Assembly (NCBI RefSeq): GCF_003032475.1
Contig: NZ_CP028369.1
Location: forward strand, 1,364,001 to 1,428,000
Reading direction: 5' to 3'
Source of the DNA: Streptomyces sp. P3
GTDB lineage: Bacteria; Actinomycetota; Actinomycetes; Streptomycetales; Streptomycetaceae
DNA: 64,000 bases
The notes beneath the pieces were generated by a model. It was not told where the DNA came from. It saw nothing but the letters and a program-made list of their open reading frames with translations, and did no database searches. The position numbers and the translations under genes were made by a program. Below, piece after piece: positions 1 to 8,974 of the stretch; positions within the stretch are counted from its first letter, which is position 1; each line of letters starts with the position of its first letter.

Positions 1-302
1 CGCTCCTCGCGTCCACGGGTATCGTCACCGCCCTCCCCCTCGTCTGCTTCGGCGCGGCGGCGATCCGCGTGCCGCTGTCCACGCTGGGTCTGCTGCAGTA
101 CCTGGCCCCCGTCTTCCAGTTCCTGCTCGGCGTCGTGTACTTCGACGAGGCGATGCCGCCCGAGCGCTGGGCCGGTTTCGGCCTGGTCTGGCTCGCGCTG
201 GTGCTGCTCACGGCGGACGCGTGGCGCTTCGCACGCCGCCCGAAGAGGCACGTCGAGGTGACCGAGGCGTCGATGGCGGCACCCACCCCCGCGGACGCCT
301 GA
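1..302 (+). CDS. rarD: RarD/EamA-family permease, C-terminal part (5' end outside window)
   Basis: Open from the window edge in the frame starting at base 3, ending with TGA at 300-302. The visible ~99 residues contain the last two hydrophobic helices of an EamA-type transporter, including the segment LQYLAPVFQFLLGVVYF followed by an ExMPPxRWxGF turn, which is typical of RarD proteins. A short Arg-rich cytoplasmic tail follows. These are 10-helix inner-membrane permeases of the drug/metabolite transporter superfamily, and the substrate is not determinable. The first in-frame ATG (69) is internal to the transmembrane domain, so it is not the start. Confidence 0.85.
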   Translation, partial: LLASTGIVTALPLVCFGAAAIRVPLSTLGLLQYLAPVFQFLLGVVYFDEAMPPERWAGFGLVWLALVLLTADAWRFARRPKRHVEVTEASMAAPTPADA

Positions 303-364
303 CGACCCACCCCCTCCGGGCGATCCTCGGGCGCGGCGGCGTGCTCGCTGGTTGAGTGGACGGC

Positions 365-892
365 ATGACGCAGACACCCGCAACGCCGCCCTCCCCCGCA
401 ACGGCGTCCGAGGCCGCCTCGGCGGTCACGCCGCCCGCGCCCACGCCCCTGCACTGGAAGCTCGTGATCGACGCCGGCGACCCGCACGCGCAGGCCGACT
501 TCTGGGCCGCGGCGCTGCACTACACGGCCGAGGACAACGGCGCTCTCGTCGAGCGGTTGGTGGAGCTGGGCGCGCTGCCGGGCGCGGCGACGGTGGAGTT
601 CCACGGCCGGCCCGCCTTCCGGGACCTGATCGCCGTGCGCCACCCCGACGACCCGTACGACACCGACAGCGGCACCGGACTCGGGCGGCGGCTGCTGTTC
701 CAGCGGGTGCCGGAGGCCAAGACGGTGAAGAACCGGCTCCACCTGGATCTGCACCCCGGTGCCGAACGGCGGGCCGAGGAGGTGGCGCGGCTGACGGCGC
801 TGGGGGCGAGCGTGCTCCGGGAGGTCAAGGAACCCTCCGGTGAGTGGGTGGTGATGGCCGACCCCGAGGGGAACGAGTTCTGCGTGCAGTGA
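365..892 (+). CDS. VOC (glyoxalase/bleomycin-resistance-like) family protein
   Basis: Protein of 175 aa. After a Pro/Thr/Ala-rich N-terminus (about 25 residues) comes a single vicinal-oxygen-chelate fold: LHWKLVIDAGDPHAQADFW at the start, and a C-terminal ADPEGNEFCVQ motif whose Glu is a usual VOC metal position. The middle (TVKNRLHLDLHP) is typical of the actinobacterial 'VOC family protein' group of unknown substrate. The chosen start is ATG 365 behind GAGTGG; a GTG at 356 would add three residues. It follows rarD by 62 bp on the same strand and may share its transcript. Confidence 0.8.
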   Translation: MTQTPATPPSPATASEAASAVTPPAPTPLHWKLVIDAGDPHAQADFWAAALHYTAEDNGALVERLVELGALPGAATVEFHGRPAFRDLIAVRHPDDPYDTDSGTGLGRRLLFQRVPEAKTVKNRLHLDLHPGAERRAEEVARLTALGASVLREVKEPSGEWVVMADPEGNEFCVQ

Positions 893-1076
893 GCCGGACG
901 GCGGGCCCCGCGTCCGGGTCGCCGCGTCGGGGCCCGCGTCCGGGTCGCCGGGGCCCGGATGCGGACGCCGATGCCCTGGGTCCGGCGTCCTGGCCCCCTG
1001 GACCCGGAGTCGTCCGGGTGTCCTGTGTCCGGCCACTGCCGCCCTGCGCCCGACGCGCAGCGCCCGACCTCCCGAC

Positions 1077-1211
1077 CCGACGCGCCGTGTCCGATGTTTC
1101 GGTCCGACGCGCCGTGTCCGGTCTCCCGGTCCGACGCGCTGTGTCCGATGTCCCGGCCCGACGCGCTGCGTTCGGTCTCCCGGTCCGACGCGCTGTGTCC
1201 GATGTCCCGTC
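1077..1211. repeat. Five tandem 27-bp repeats in an intergenic gap
   Basis: Five contiguous units of exactly 27 bp (1077, 1104, 1131, 1158, 1185), each beginning CCGACGCG. The middle alternates between a TCCGATGTC-like and a TCGGTCTCC-like version, so units 1, 3 and 5 resemble one another more than units 2 and 4. The gap 893-1376 between the VOC gene and the M28 peptidase gene holds no convincing gene. Because 27 is a multiple of three, the array reads through in frame as a 9-residue Arg-Arg-Ala-Val-Ser repeat, but the enclosing frame (844-1299) has no ribosome site or family resemblance. Confidence 0.9.
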
Positions 1212-1343
1212 TTCGGCGTCCCGACCCCCTGGATCCGACGCCCTTTTGTTCGACTCTGCGCCCTGTGTCCTGTCGGCGCTCTTGACGCGTAGTCAGTGAG
1301 AGTTCACCATCCTGGAACCCCACCCACTGTGGAATCCCTGTGA

Positions 1344-2330
<987 letters not shown>

Positions 2331-2464
2331 CGAGGTTTCCTACGAGGCTGACGGCGTTGGCGAGGGCCTTCCCGCGGGCGTACGTGACGGCGCGCCCGAC
2401 GGGGGCTCCGGCCCTGTCGTCGTGACCGGGGCCCGGCCCGCGCCCGCCCGCCGCGTCGTGGTCG

Positions 2465-4114
2465 CTACCCGCCCGACCTGCGCGCGCGGGCAGTCAGCCG
2501 GAGCATGCGCGCGCGGGCGGACTCCAGTTCCTCCAGGTCGTCCGCGGCGGGGCCCTCCTCGGCGGTGAGTTCCGTCCACAGGCCGAGGAGTTCCGTCCCC
2601 AGGTTGAGGCCCTGGAAGGGGTCGCGCACGGCACGCCAGGCCGCGGCCGCGCTCTGGACGTTGCCGTACGCGCCCTCCGCGTCCCGGGCCCGGCGGTGAA
2701 TGCGGGCCAGTTCGAGGGAGAGATGGAAGGCCCGCAGCGGGTCACCCGCCAAGTAGGCGATATAGGCGGTGAGTTCGCGCAGCCGGAGCACTTCGGGGTG
2801 CTCCGGCCCGAGCGTCCCGGACGCCTCCACCACGGTCCGCTCGGCGAGTTCGGTCGCGACGTCCGTCCGGCCCGCCCGTACGGCCTCGTTGATCCGCGCG
2901 ATCGGCTCGGCCAGGAGTGCGGGTGCTCCGCCGGCGCCCTGGAGGGTGCGGGGATCGTCCCCGAGCACCGCCTCCGCGACCGCGTCGAATCCTCGGGCGG
3001 GGGTGGGTTTGGGGTCGGGGTCCATGTCCGAGAGGGAGATGAGCCCCTCGGGGACGAGCGGTGTGGGGCCGAGGGCCGAGGTGAGGGTGGTGGGAGCGTC
3101 GGACACGGGAAGCGGGAGCGGAATCGGGACCGAGGGCGGGTTGGGCGCCGGGGGCGGCGTCAGGGTCGGGGACGGGGGCGGGGACGGGGGCGCCATCGAG
3201 GTCTGGGACAGGGGCTCGATCGGGGTCCGGGGCGGGGACACGGTCTCGGGCGAGGCCGGGGTGGCGGTTTCCGGGTTCGGCTGCTCGTCCATCGCCGGGG
3301 GCGGGCCGAACACACCGGTCGGGACGGCGACCGTGCCGGGTGCCGGAATCTCACCCGGGAATTCCCCCGAGTCGGACCCGGAACTCCTCGGGCCCTGCGA
3401 CTCCGGGGCCGGCTCAGGGGCCGACTCCGGTACGGCCCGGAGTGCGTACGTGGGGGCCGGGTCCGAATGCGAGCCCGGCGTCCGCGCCGCCTCCGCCTCC
3501 GCCTCGGGCACCGTGTGCACGGGGAACGTGGGGGTGACGTCCCGCACCGGCTCGGAGACCTGGCGCAGGAGATGCGTGGCACTGTCCCGCCGGGGCTCGG
3601 ACGGCCGTCCGTCCGGGTCGGCGGCGGGCGCGACCGGCGCGGAAGTCAGAGGAGCGGCGACCGGCGGAGGCGGGGCCTGGACCTGGGCCGAGGCCGAGAC
3701 CGGGGCAGACGCCGGAGTCACGACCGGCGGAGCCGGAGTCGGCGCCGGGGCCTCGGCACGGGCCTGGGCATGGGTCGTCGCAACGGGGGCCGCCGGTGCG
3801 CGCAGCGGCTCCGCCGCGAAGTGGCTGGAGCCGTCCGGGTCCACGCGCAGGGGGACGACGTAACCGATGCGTTCGTCGTGGACGGTGGCGAGGACCGAGT
3901 GGCCGGTGGCGAGGGCGATGCGGTGCAGGTGGCCGAGGACGGCGCGCTGGATCTCCTCGCCGTCGGCCGCCGCGACCGGCACACCCCCTATCGTCGCCGC
4001 GCCGCCAGTGCCGCCCACGCCCCCGCGGACTTGGACGTCGAGCGGCGCCGTCACGGCGGCCGGGCTGCCGGCGTGCTTCTGTTCCCGCTTCTTCTCGCGG
4101 CTGAGTCGAGACAT
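2465..4114 (-). CDS. Pro/Ala/Glu-rich protein with C-terminal tetratricopeptide-like helices
   Basis: Protein of 549 aa in three parts. Residues 1-25 are very basic (SRLSREKKREQK). Residues ~45-110 form a small folded segment that mentions its own hydrophobic core (QRAVLGHLHRIALATGHSV). Residues ~115-370 are low-complexity Pro/Ala/Glu/Ser. The last ~150 residues are alpha-helical pairs (RTDVATELAERTVVEASGTL, LRLRELTAYIAYLAGDPLRA) that look like degenerate TPR units. Start: ATG 4114 preceded by GAGGAA; a longer frame to 4174 lacks a ribosome site. No signal peptide or membrane helix, so probably cytoplasmic. It is divergent from the P-loop-like gene at 4331, and the two may form a functional pair. 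Function unknown. Confidence 0.75.
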   Translation of the reverse strand: MSRLSREKKREQKHAGSPAAVTAPLDVQVRGGVGGTGGAATIGGVPVAAADGEEIQRAVLGHLHRIALATGHSVLATVHDERIGYVVPLRVDPDGSSHFAAEPLRAPAAPVATTHAQARAEAPAPTPAPPVVTPASAPVSASAQVQAPPPPVAAPLTSAPVAPAADPDGRPSEPRRDSATHLLRQVSEPVRDVTPTFPVHTVPEAEAEAARTPGSHSDPAPTYALRAVPESAPEPAPESQGPRSSGSDSGEFPGEIPAPGTVAVPTGVFGPPPAMDEQPNPETATPASPETVSPPRTPIEPLSQTSMAPPSPPPSPTLTPPPAPNPPSVPIPLPLPVSDAPTTLTSALGPTPLVPEGLISLSDMDPDPKPTPARGFDAVAEAVLGDDPRTLQGAGGAPALLAEPIARINEAVRAGRTDVATELAERTVVEASGTLGPEHPEVLRLRELTAYIAYLAGDPLRAFHLSLELARIHRRARDAEGAYGNVQSAAAAWRAVRDPFQGLNLGTELLGLWTELTAEEGPAADDLEELESARARMLRLTARARRSGG

Positions 4115-4330
4115 CGGTTCCTCACTCGGATGCGCCGTCACGCTCCGGTCGTCCACGTACGCATACATGTACACGTACTGTTGAGTCTCTCCGAGCGCTC
4201 CCCGTCCTCACGTCACCACGACGTCACAGCCTCGTTCCAGGAACCCACGCCCCCTCTCGGGACCGCGCCGGGAACCAGCCGGAACCCGGACGGGCCCGTA
4301 GGAGCGGCGACGACCGGGAGGAACACGGGG

Positions 4331-4849
4331 ATGTGGACGACGGACGGGCAGCGGGGACCGGAGATCTGGATCCGCGGGCCGGTGCCCGCACCGGACCCGG
4401 TGCCGCCGCCCCACCCCGGCGTCGCCACGCCCCGGCGCTTCTCCTGGGTCGCCGCGCACGGCGGGGCCGGCAGCACGACGCTCGCGACGGTCTACGGCGG
4501 CCACGACTGCGGGCGCGGGTGGCCGGGCGCCGGTGATCCGCCGGCCGTCCTGCTGGTCGCCCGCACCCATGCGACGGGACTGGAGTCCGCTCTGCGCGCG
4601 CTGGAGGCGTTCCGGCGCGGGGACGCCCCACAGGCGCTCGACCTGGACTCCGTGGTCCTCGTCGCGGACGCGCCGGGGCGGCTGCCGCGGCCGCTCGTCC
4701 AGCGGGTTCGGGTGATCGAATCGGTCATCGACGTGTACCGCGTGCCGTGGGTGGCTGACTGGCGGCTCGGCGACCTGGCCGGCGGCCCGCCGCGCGAGAC
4801 CCAGCCGCTGTCCCGCCTCACCGGGGCGGCGGCCGGACGGGCCCGCTGA
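4331..4849 (+). CDS. DUF6668-like protein with a deviant Walker A motif
   Basis: Protein of 172 aa. A Pro-rich leader ([17 protein letters not shown]) is followed by [16 protein letters not shown], which has the shape of a deviant Walker A loop (GGxGxTT) as in MinD/ParA-type P-loop proteins. [42 protein letters not shown] and [14 protein letters not shown] follow. This order resembles the actinobacterial family I remember as DUF6668, which has no established function. The canonical second Lys of ParA-type loops is absent, so nucleotide binding is uncertain. Start: ATG 4331 behind GGGAGGAA. It is divergent from the Pro-rich helical gene, with 216 bp between them. Confidence 0.7.
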   Translation: MWTTDGQRGPEIWIRGPVPAPDPVPPPHPGVATPRRFSWVAAHGGAGSTTLATVYGGHDCGRGWPGAGDPPAVLLVARTHATGLESALRALEAFRRGDAPQALDLDSVVLVADAPGRLPRPLVQRVRVIESVIDVYRVPWVADWRLGDLAGGPPRETQPLSRLTGAAAGRAR

Positions 4850-4880
4850 GCGGGCGCGGGCCGGACGGGCACGGCCCCGG

Positions 4881-6068
4881 ATGAGGGCGGCCGGGCCCTG
4901 GGAGTGGCCTGCGGCGGTGGAGCTCGCCGGGGCCGTGCGGGCCGGGCGGCTTACGGCGGTGGACGTCGTCGGCGAGGCGCTCGGTCGGATCGCCGCGACC
5001 GACCGTTCCCTGTGCGCGTTCGCCGAGGTGTGGGAGGAACGGGCTCGTGCAGCGGCGCGTGAGGTCGACGCGCGGATCGCGGCGGGTGAGCGGCGGCTGC
5101 CGCTGGCCGGAGTGCCGATAGGCGTGAAGGGGCGGTTCGGGCTGCGTACGGCGGGCCCGCTGATCGCCGCCGGCTGTGTGCCCGTGGGGGCGACCGCCGT
5201 GCCCGGCACCGGAACGCCCTGGCTGACGTGGGGACTCGGCGCCCACGGCCGCACGGTCAATCCCTGGCGCGCGGACCGCACGCCAGGCGGCTCCTCGGCG
5301 GGCGCGGCGGCAGCGGTGGCCGCAGGCCTCGTCCCGCTCGCGACCGGCAGCGACGGTGCCGGCTCGGTGCGCATCCCGGCCGCGTGGTGCGGGGTGATCG
5401 GCCTGAAGACCACGAACGACCGTCGACCGCCCGGGGAGCGTGGACAGCTTCGGTCCGGGGACCGTACGGGGCTGGCGGCGCCCGGTGTGATCGTCCGGTA
5501 CGCGGCGGACGCCACGGCGTACCGGCGGATCACGGCCCGGGAAACCACTTCAGAAATGACCGAAAGAGCGAACCCCTGTCCGTCTGTCGCCGCCTTCTCC
5601 CCCGATCTGGGTTTCGCCGACCCCGACCCGGAGCCGGTCGCCCTGGCCCGGGCCGCCGCGACGCGGCTCGCCGCGGCCGGAGTCGTACGGCTGCCGCCCT
5701 CCGGGTCCCCGCCGCACCTGGAGGACCCCGCTCCGGCCTGGTTGGCGCTGCGCTCCCCAGGCGCGGACCGCGCCCCCGCCGAACGCGTCCGCGCGGCGAA
5801 CGACCGGCTGCTGGCCGCCTTCTTCTCGCGGGCGGACCTGCTGCTGACGCCCACCACCCCGAACCCCGCACACGGTCACGAGGGCCCGGGCGAGCGGTAT
5901 TCGACGGCGCTCACCTGGGCGTTCAACCTGAGCGGTCACCCGGCGATCAGTCTGCCCGCGGGGGTCGGCGAGGACGGCTGTCCGCTGGGACTCCAGATGA
6001 TCGCGGCCCACGGCGGCGAAGCGACGCTGCTGGCCGTCGCCCGGGCCGCCGAGAGCCGACACACCTGA
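4881..6068 (+). CDS. Amidase-signature hydrolase, short form
   Basis: Protein of 395 aa; typical amidase-signature enzymes are 450-500. The Ser-cisSer-Lys triad is visible: K83 in GVPIGVKG, cis-Ser S138 in TPGGSSAG and nucleophile S162 in [11 protein letters not shown]. The 24-residue cis-Ser to Ser spacing agrees with GatA, but the Lys to cis-Ser distance is about 20 residues shorter. The segment after GLKTT (about 175-250) is also abbreviated, so substrate loops are missing. The C-terminal [14 protein letters not shown] block is normal. It begins 31 bp after the DUF6668-like gene on the same strand. Substrate unknown; full activity is plausible but unproven. Confidence 0.8.
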   Translation: MRAAGPWEWPAAVELAGAVRAGRLTAVDVVGEALGRIAATDRSLCAFAEVWEERARAAAREVDARIAAGERRLPLAGVPIGVKGRFGLRTAGPLIAAGCVPVGATAVPGTGTPWLTWGLGAHGRTVNPWRADRTPGGSSAGAAAAVAAGLVPLATGSDGAGSVRIPAAWCGVIGLKTTNDRRPPGERGQLRSGDRTGLAAPGVIVRYAADATAYRRITARETTSEMTERANPCPSVAAFSPDLGFADPDPEPVALARAAATRLAAAGVVRLPPSGSPPHLEDPAPAWLALRSPGADRAPAERVRAANDRLLAAFFSRADLLLTPTTPNPAHGHEGPGERYSTALTWAFNLSGHPAISLPAGVGEDGCPLGLQMIAAHGGEATLLAVARAAESRHT

Positions 6069-6149
6069 GCAGACCCACCTGAGCAGACACACCTTGAGCT
6101 GACACCCCGTTGAGCCCACACTTCCGACACATACTTGCGCACACATTTA

Positions 6150-6161
6150 ATGCAGGTGCAT
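6150..6161. promoter_or_regulatory. Palindrome ATGCA-GG-TGCAT before the flavoprotein reductase gene
   Basis: A five-base inverted repeat with a two-base spacer, ending 52 bp before the ATG at 6214. It overlaps the A+T-rich segment TACTATTGTT (6161-6170), whose TACTAT could be a -10 element. The position suits a repressor operator. No regulator gene adjoins it, so the binding protein is unknown. Confidence 0.4.
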
Positions 6162-6213
6162 ACTATTGTTGGTGCCGACCCTGCACCGCACGCCGATCAC
6201 CGGGGGACCAGAC

Positions 6214-6801
6214 ATGACACACCGCAACGTCCTTTTCGTGCTGGGCAGCAGCCGACCCGACGGCAACACCGAGTCGCTGGCCCGCGCGGCGGCCGAGCAG
6301 CTGCCGTCCGACGTGGAGCAGACGTGGATCAGCCTCGCCGCGCACCCCCTGCCCGACTTCACCGACCAGCGTCATGACATCGACCACGTCCGGCCGACCG
6401 AGGGCAGCGCCGCCCTGCTGCTCGACGCCACGCTCGCCGCGACGGACATCGTGATCGCGTCCCCGCTGTACTGGTACTCGGTCTCCGCGCAGACCAAGCG
6501 CTATCTCGACCACTGGTCGGGCTGGCTGCGCACCCCGGGCCTCGGTTTCGAGACGACGCTGGCCGGACGCACTCTGTGGGGCGTCACCGTGCTGGCCGAC
6601 GAACAGCCCTCGGTCGCCGACCCGCTCGTCGGCACGCTCCGCAATTCGGCCGCGTACCTGGGGATGCGCTTCGGCGGGGTGCTGCTCGGCAACGGCAGCA
6701 AGCCCGGCGACGTCCTGAGCGACACGGAGGCACTGGCACGGGCGAAGACCTTCTTCGCGCAGGACGCCCCGCTCGCCCGCTTCCCCTACGAGACCCGCTG
6801 A
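6214..6801 (+). CDS. NADPH-dependent FMN reductase / flavodoxin-fold NAD(P)H oxidoreductase
   Basis: Protein of 195 aa. The N-terminal strand and phosphate loop NVLFVLGSSRPDGNTESLA is the FMN-binding GSxRxxGNT motif. The second flavin loop is IVIASPLYWYSVSAQTKRYLDHW. Together they define the NADPH-dependent FMN reductase family of cytoplasmic flavodoxin-fold enzymes that reduce quinones, azo compounds or free FMN. Start: ATG 6214 with GGGGGA 7-8 bases upstream; a GTG-type start at 6166 would fuse promoter sequence into the protein. Transcribed alone toward the convergent ABC operon. Substrate not determinable. Confidence 0.85.
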   Translation: MTHRNVLFVLGSSRPDGNTESLARAAAEQLPSDVEQTWISLAAHPLPDFTDQRHDIDHVRPTEGSAALLLDATLAATDIVIASPLYWYSVSAQTKRYLDHWSGWLRTPGLGFETTLAGRTLWGVTVLADEQPSVADPLVGTLRNSAAYLGMRFGGVLLGNGSKPGDVLSDTEALARAKTFFAQDAPLARFPYETR

Positions 6802-6845
6802 GAGCCCGCTGAGAGCCCGCGAAGGGCCCGTGGAGGCCCGGCCGG

Positions 6846-7919
6846 TTACGCGGTGACGTCCTTCGTCGTGAAGCGCGCCCAGGCCGCCGAGCCGAAGAAC
6901 GCCGCGTACAGCGCCTGAAGGCCGAGGTTCTTCTGCAGGTCGTCCCAGTAGACCGGCTCGCGCATGAGGTCGGCGAAGGACAGCCAGTAGTGCGAGAAGA
7001 AGTACGGCTGGAGCGCGTCGAGCTGGGGGATCTGGTCGAGGATCTGGACCGTGATCAGCAGGCCGACGGTCGTCGCCATCGCAGCGATGCCGCTGCCGGT
7101 GAGCGTCGAGACGAACAGGCCGAGCGCCGCCACGCCGATCAGGGAGAGGGCGACGACCAGGGCGATCAGCAGCGCCCGCAGCAGTCCGTCCCCGAAGCCG
7201 ATCCGGGTGCCGGAGATCGTGGTCAGATCGCCGAGCGGGAAGAGCAGTGCCCCGACCGTCAGCGCCGAGAGCGCGACCACGAGGGTGGCGACCAGGCAGA
7301 AGGTCATGACGGTCGCGTACTTGGCCAGCAGAAGGCGGGAGCGGCCGGCCGGGGCGATCAGGAGGTAGCGCAGGGTGCCCGCGTTCGCCTCACCGGCGAT
7401 CGCGTCGCCCGCGATGACGCCGATCGCCATGGGCAGGAAGAACGGCAGGGTCACGGCCAGCGCGGTGAAGACCAGGAACAGGCCGTTGTTGGTGACCTGC
7501 GCGATGAACGCGGGTCCGGCCCCACCACCCCCTCTCCCGCCGCCGGGGCCGCCCGAGCCGCCGTCGCCCGTCTCGAGCTTCACGGCGATCCCGACCAGGA
7601 CCGGCACGGCCGCCAGCACGCCCAGCAGGGCGAGGGTGCGCCAGCGCCGGAAGGTCGTCAGCAGTTCGCTGCGGAACAGTCCGAGCGTCCAGGTCCACGA
7701 ACGCGGCCGGGACGGAGGCCGGAAAGGCGACCGGCTCTGGGACCGGGAAAGGCTCTGTGACGGGGAACGGGTCTCTGCCGGGGAACGGCTCCGGGACCGG
7801 GAGGGGTGTCGGCTCCGGGACGGGGAACGGCTCGTTGCCCGCTCCGCGCCCGACGGGTTGGTCTCCCCGGATCGGGGACGGTGGTCATCGTCCACCGGTT
7901 CCGTCTCAGCCCGCGACAT
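6846..7919 (-). CDS. ABC-2 type transporter permease with an Arg/Ser-rich N-terminal extension
   Basis: Protein of 357 aa. From about residue 83 it is a standard ABC-2 permease (LFRSELLTTFRRWRTLALLG, then six hydrophobic segments), with an extracytoplasmic Gly-rich loop after the first helix. Residues ~27-76 are an unusual run of Arg/Ser/Pro dipeptides (SRSPSRSRHPSRSRSRSP) encoded by degenerate ~18-bp DNA repeats at 7692-7841. The ATG at 7919 lies inside the end of the ATPase gene (14-bp overlap), which argues for translational coupling and for this long form being real. A shorter protein starting nearer residue 83 would need a start codon I do not see. Forms an exporter with 7906-8874; substrate unknown. 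Confidence 0.85.
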   Translation of the reverse strand: MSRAETEPVDDDHRPRSGETNPSGAERATSRSPSRSRHPSRSRSRSPAETRSPSQSLSRSQSRSPFRPPSRPRSWTWTLGLFRSELLTTFRRWRTLALLGVLAAVPVLVGIAVKLETGDGGSGGPGGGRGGGGAGPAFIAQVTNNGLFLVFTALAVTLPFFLPMAIGVIAGDAIAGEANAGTLRYLLIAPAGRSRLLLAKYATVMTFCLVATLVVALSALTVGALLFPLGDLTTISGTRIGFGDGLLRALLIALVVALSLIGVAALGLFVSTLTGSGIAAMATTVGLLITVQILDQIPQLDALQPYFFSHYWLSFADLMREPVYWDDLQKNLGLQALYAAFFGSAAWARFTTKDVTA

Positions 7920-8874
7920 CGAAACCCTCCCCCGTGAGTGCCACGAACGCGTCCTCCAGGGAGGCCCGTTCGACGGCGAAGCCGCGGACGCGGACGCCCG
8001 CCGTCACCAGTGCCTCGTTCAGGTCGGCCGGATCGCGGTCCGGCGGCGGCGCCTCCGCGCTCACCCGGCCCTCGCCGACGACGACGTCGGCCACGCCCTG
8101 CTCCTTCAGCACCCGGGCCGCGTCCGCCGGATCCGGGGTCGTCACGACCAGTCGGCCGCGGGTCCCCGCCGCGAGGTCCGCCACCGGGCCCTGCACGATC
8201 AGCCGGCCCTGCGCCATCACCGCCGCGTGGGTGCACACCTGCTCGATCTCGTCGAGCAGGTGCGAGGAGAGGAAGACGGTCGTGCCCTCCGAGGCCAACT
8301 CCCGGATCAACGAACGGATCTCCCGCATGCCCTGCGGATCCAGCCCGTTCGTCGGCTCGTCGAGGACGAGCAGCCGGCGGGGCTGCAGCAGGGCCGCCGC
8401 GAGCCCGAGACGCTGCTTCATGCCGAGGGAGTACGCCTTCGCCTTCTTGCCCGCGGCGGCCGTCAGCCCCACCCGGTCCAGCGTCGCCTCGACCCGCGCA
8501 CGCCGGGTGCGCGGGTCGGCCGTCGGATCGGCGGCGTCGTACCGCAGCAGGTTGTCCCGGCCGGAGAGGAAGCCGTAGAGGGCGGGTCCCTCGATCAGGG
8601 CCCCGACGTGCGGCAGCACGGCCCGGACGGCCCGCGGCATGGGTTGCCCCAGGACGCGGGCCGTGCCGGCCGTGGGTTCGATGAGCCCCATCAGCATGCG
8701 GATGGTGGTCGTCTTGCCGGAGCCGTTGGGCCCGAGGAAGCCGAAGACGCTGCCCGCCGGGACGGTGAGGTCGAGACCGTCCACGGCGAGCTGTCCGCCG
8801 CGGTAGCGCTTGGTGAGGGCGCGGGTGCGGATGACGGCGTCGTCGGTGCGGGCGACTGCGTCGACGTCGTCCAT
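7906..8874 (-). CDS. ABC transporter ATP-binding protein (ABC-2 type exporter)
   Basis: Protein of 322 aa. Walker A GPNGSGKTT (about 48-56), Q-loop region, signature YSLGMKQRLGLA (an LSGGQ variant common in DrrA/CcmA-type exporters), Walker B LLVLDEPTNGLDP and the H-loop SSHLLDEIE are all present. Start: ATG 8874 with GGTGAGGGAG upstream; the frame stays open to 8952 without a ribosome site. It lies 100 bp downstream of the LolA-like gene and overlaps the permease by 14 bp, so the three genes 10225-6846 probably form one operon. Confidence 0.92.
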   Translation of the reverse strand: MDDVDAVARTDDAVIRTRALTKRYRGGQLAVDGLDLTVPAGSVFGFLGPNGSGKTTTIRMLMGLIEPTAGTARVLGQPMPRAVRAVLPHVGALIEGPALYGFLSGRDNLLRYDAADPTADPRTRRARVEATLDRVGLTAAAGKKAKAYSLGMKQRLGLAAALLQPRRLLVLDEPTNGLDPQGMREIRSLIRELASEGTTVFLSSHLLDEIEQVCTHAAVMAQGRLIVQGPVADLAAGTRGRLVVTTPDPADAARVLKEQGVADVVVGEGRVSAEAPPPDRDPADLNEALVTAGVRVRGFAVERASLEDAFVALTGEGFDVAG

Positions 8875-8974
8875 GGGCTCCCTCACCGGCTTCCTCTCCG
8901 CGACGCCCTCACCCGAAGGAGCCGACTGCGCTGCGCCTGCCGCGCGGCGCACTCTCCGCCCTTGGCCGCGCCGC

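Noticed and set aside
2696..4330. Plus-strand frame continuous with the DUF6668-like gene
   Set aside because: Gly/Arg-rich antisense of the Pro-rich protein; the real start is ATG 4331 with a ribosome site.
4208..5857. 549-residue minus-strand open frame over the DUF6668-like and amidase genes
   Set aside because: Ser/Arg/Pro-biased composition, no start signal, and the opposite strand carries recognisable families.
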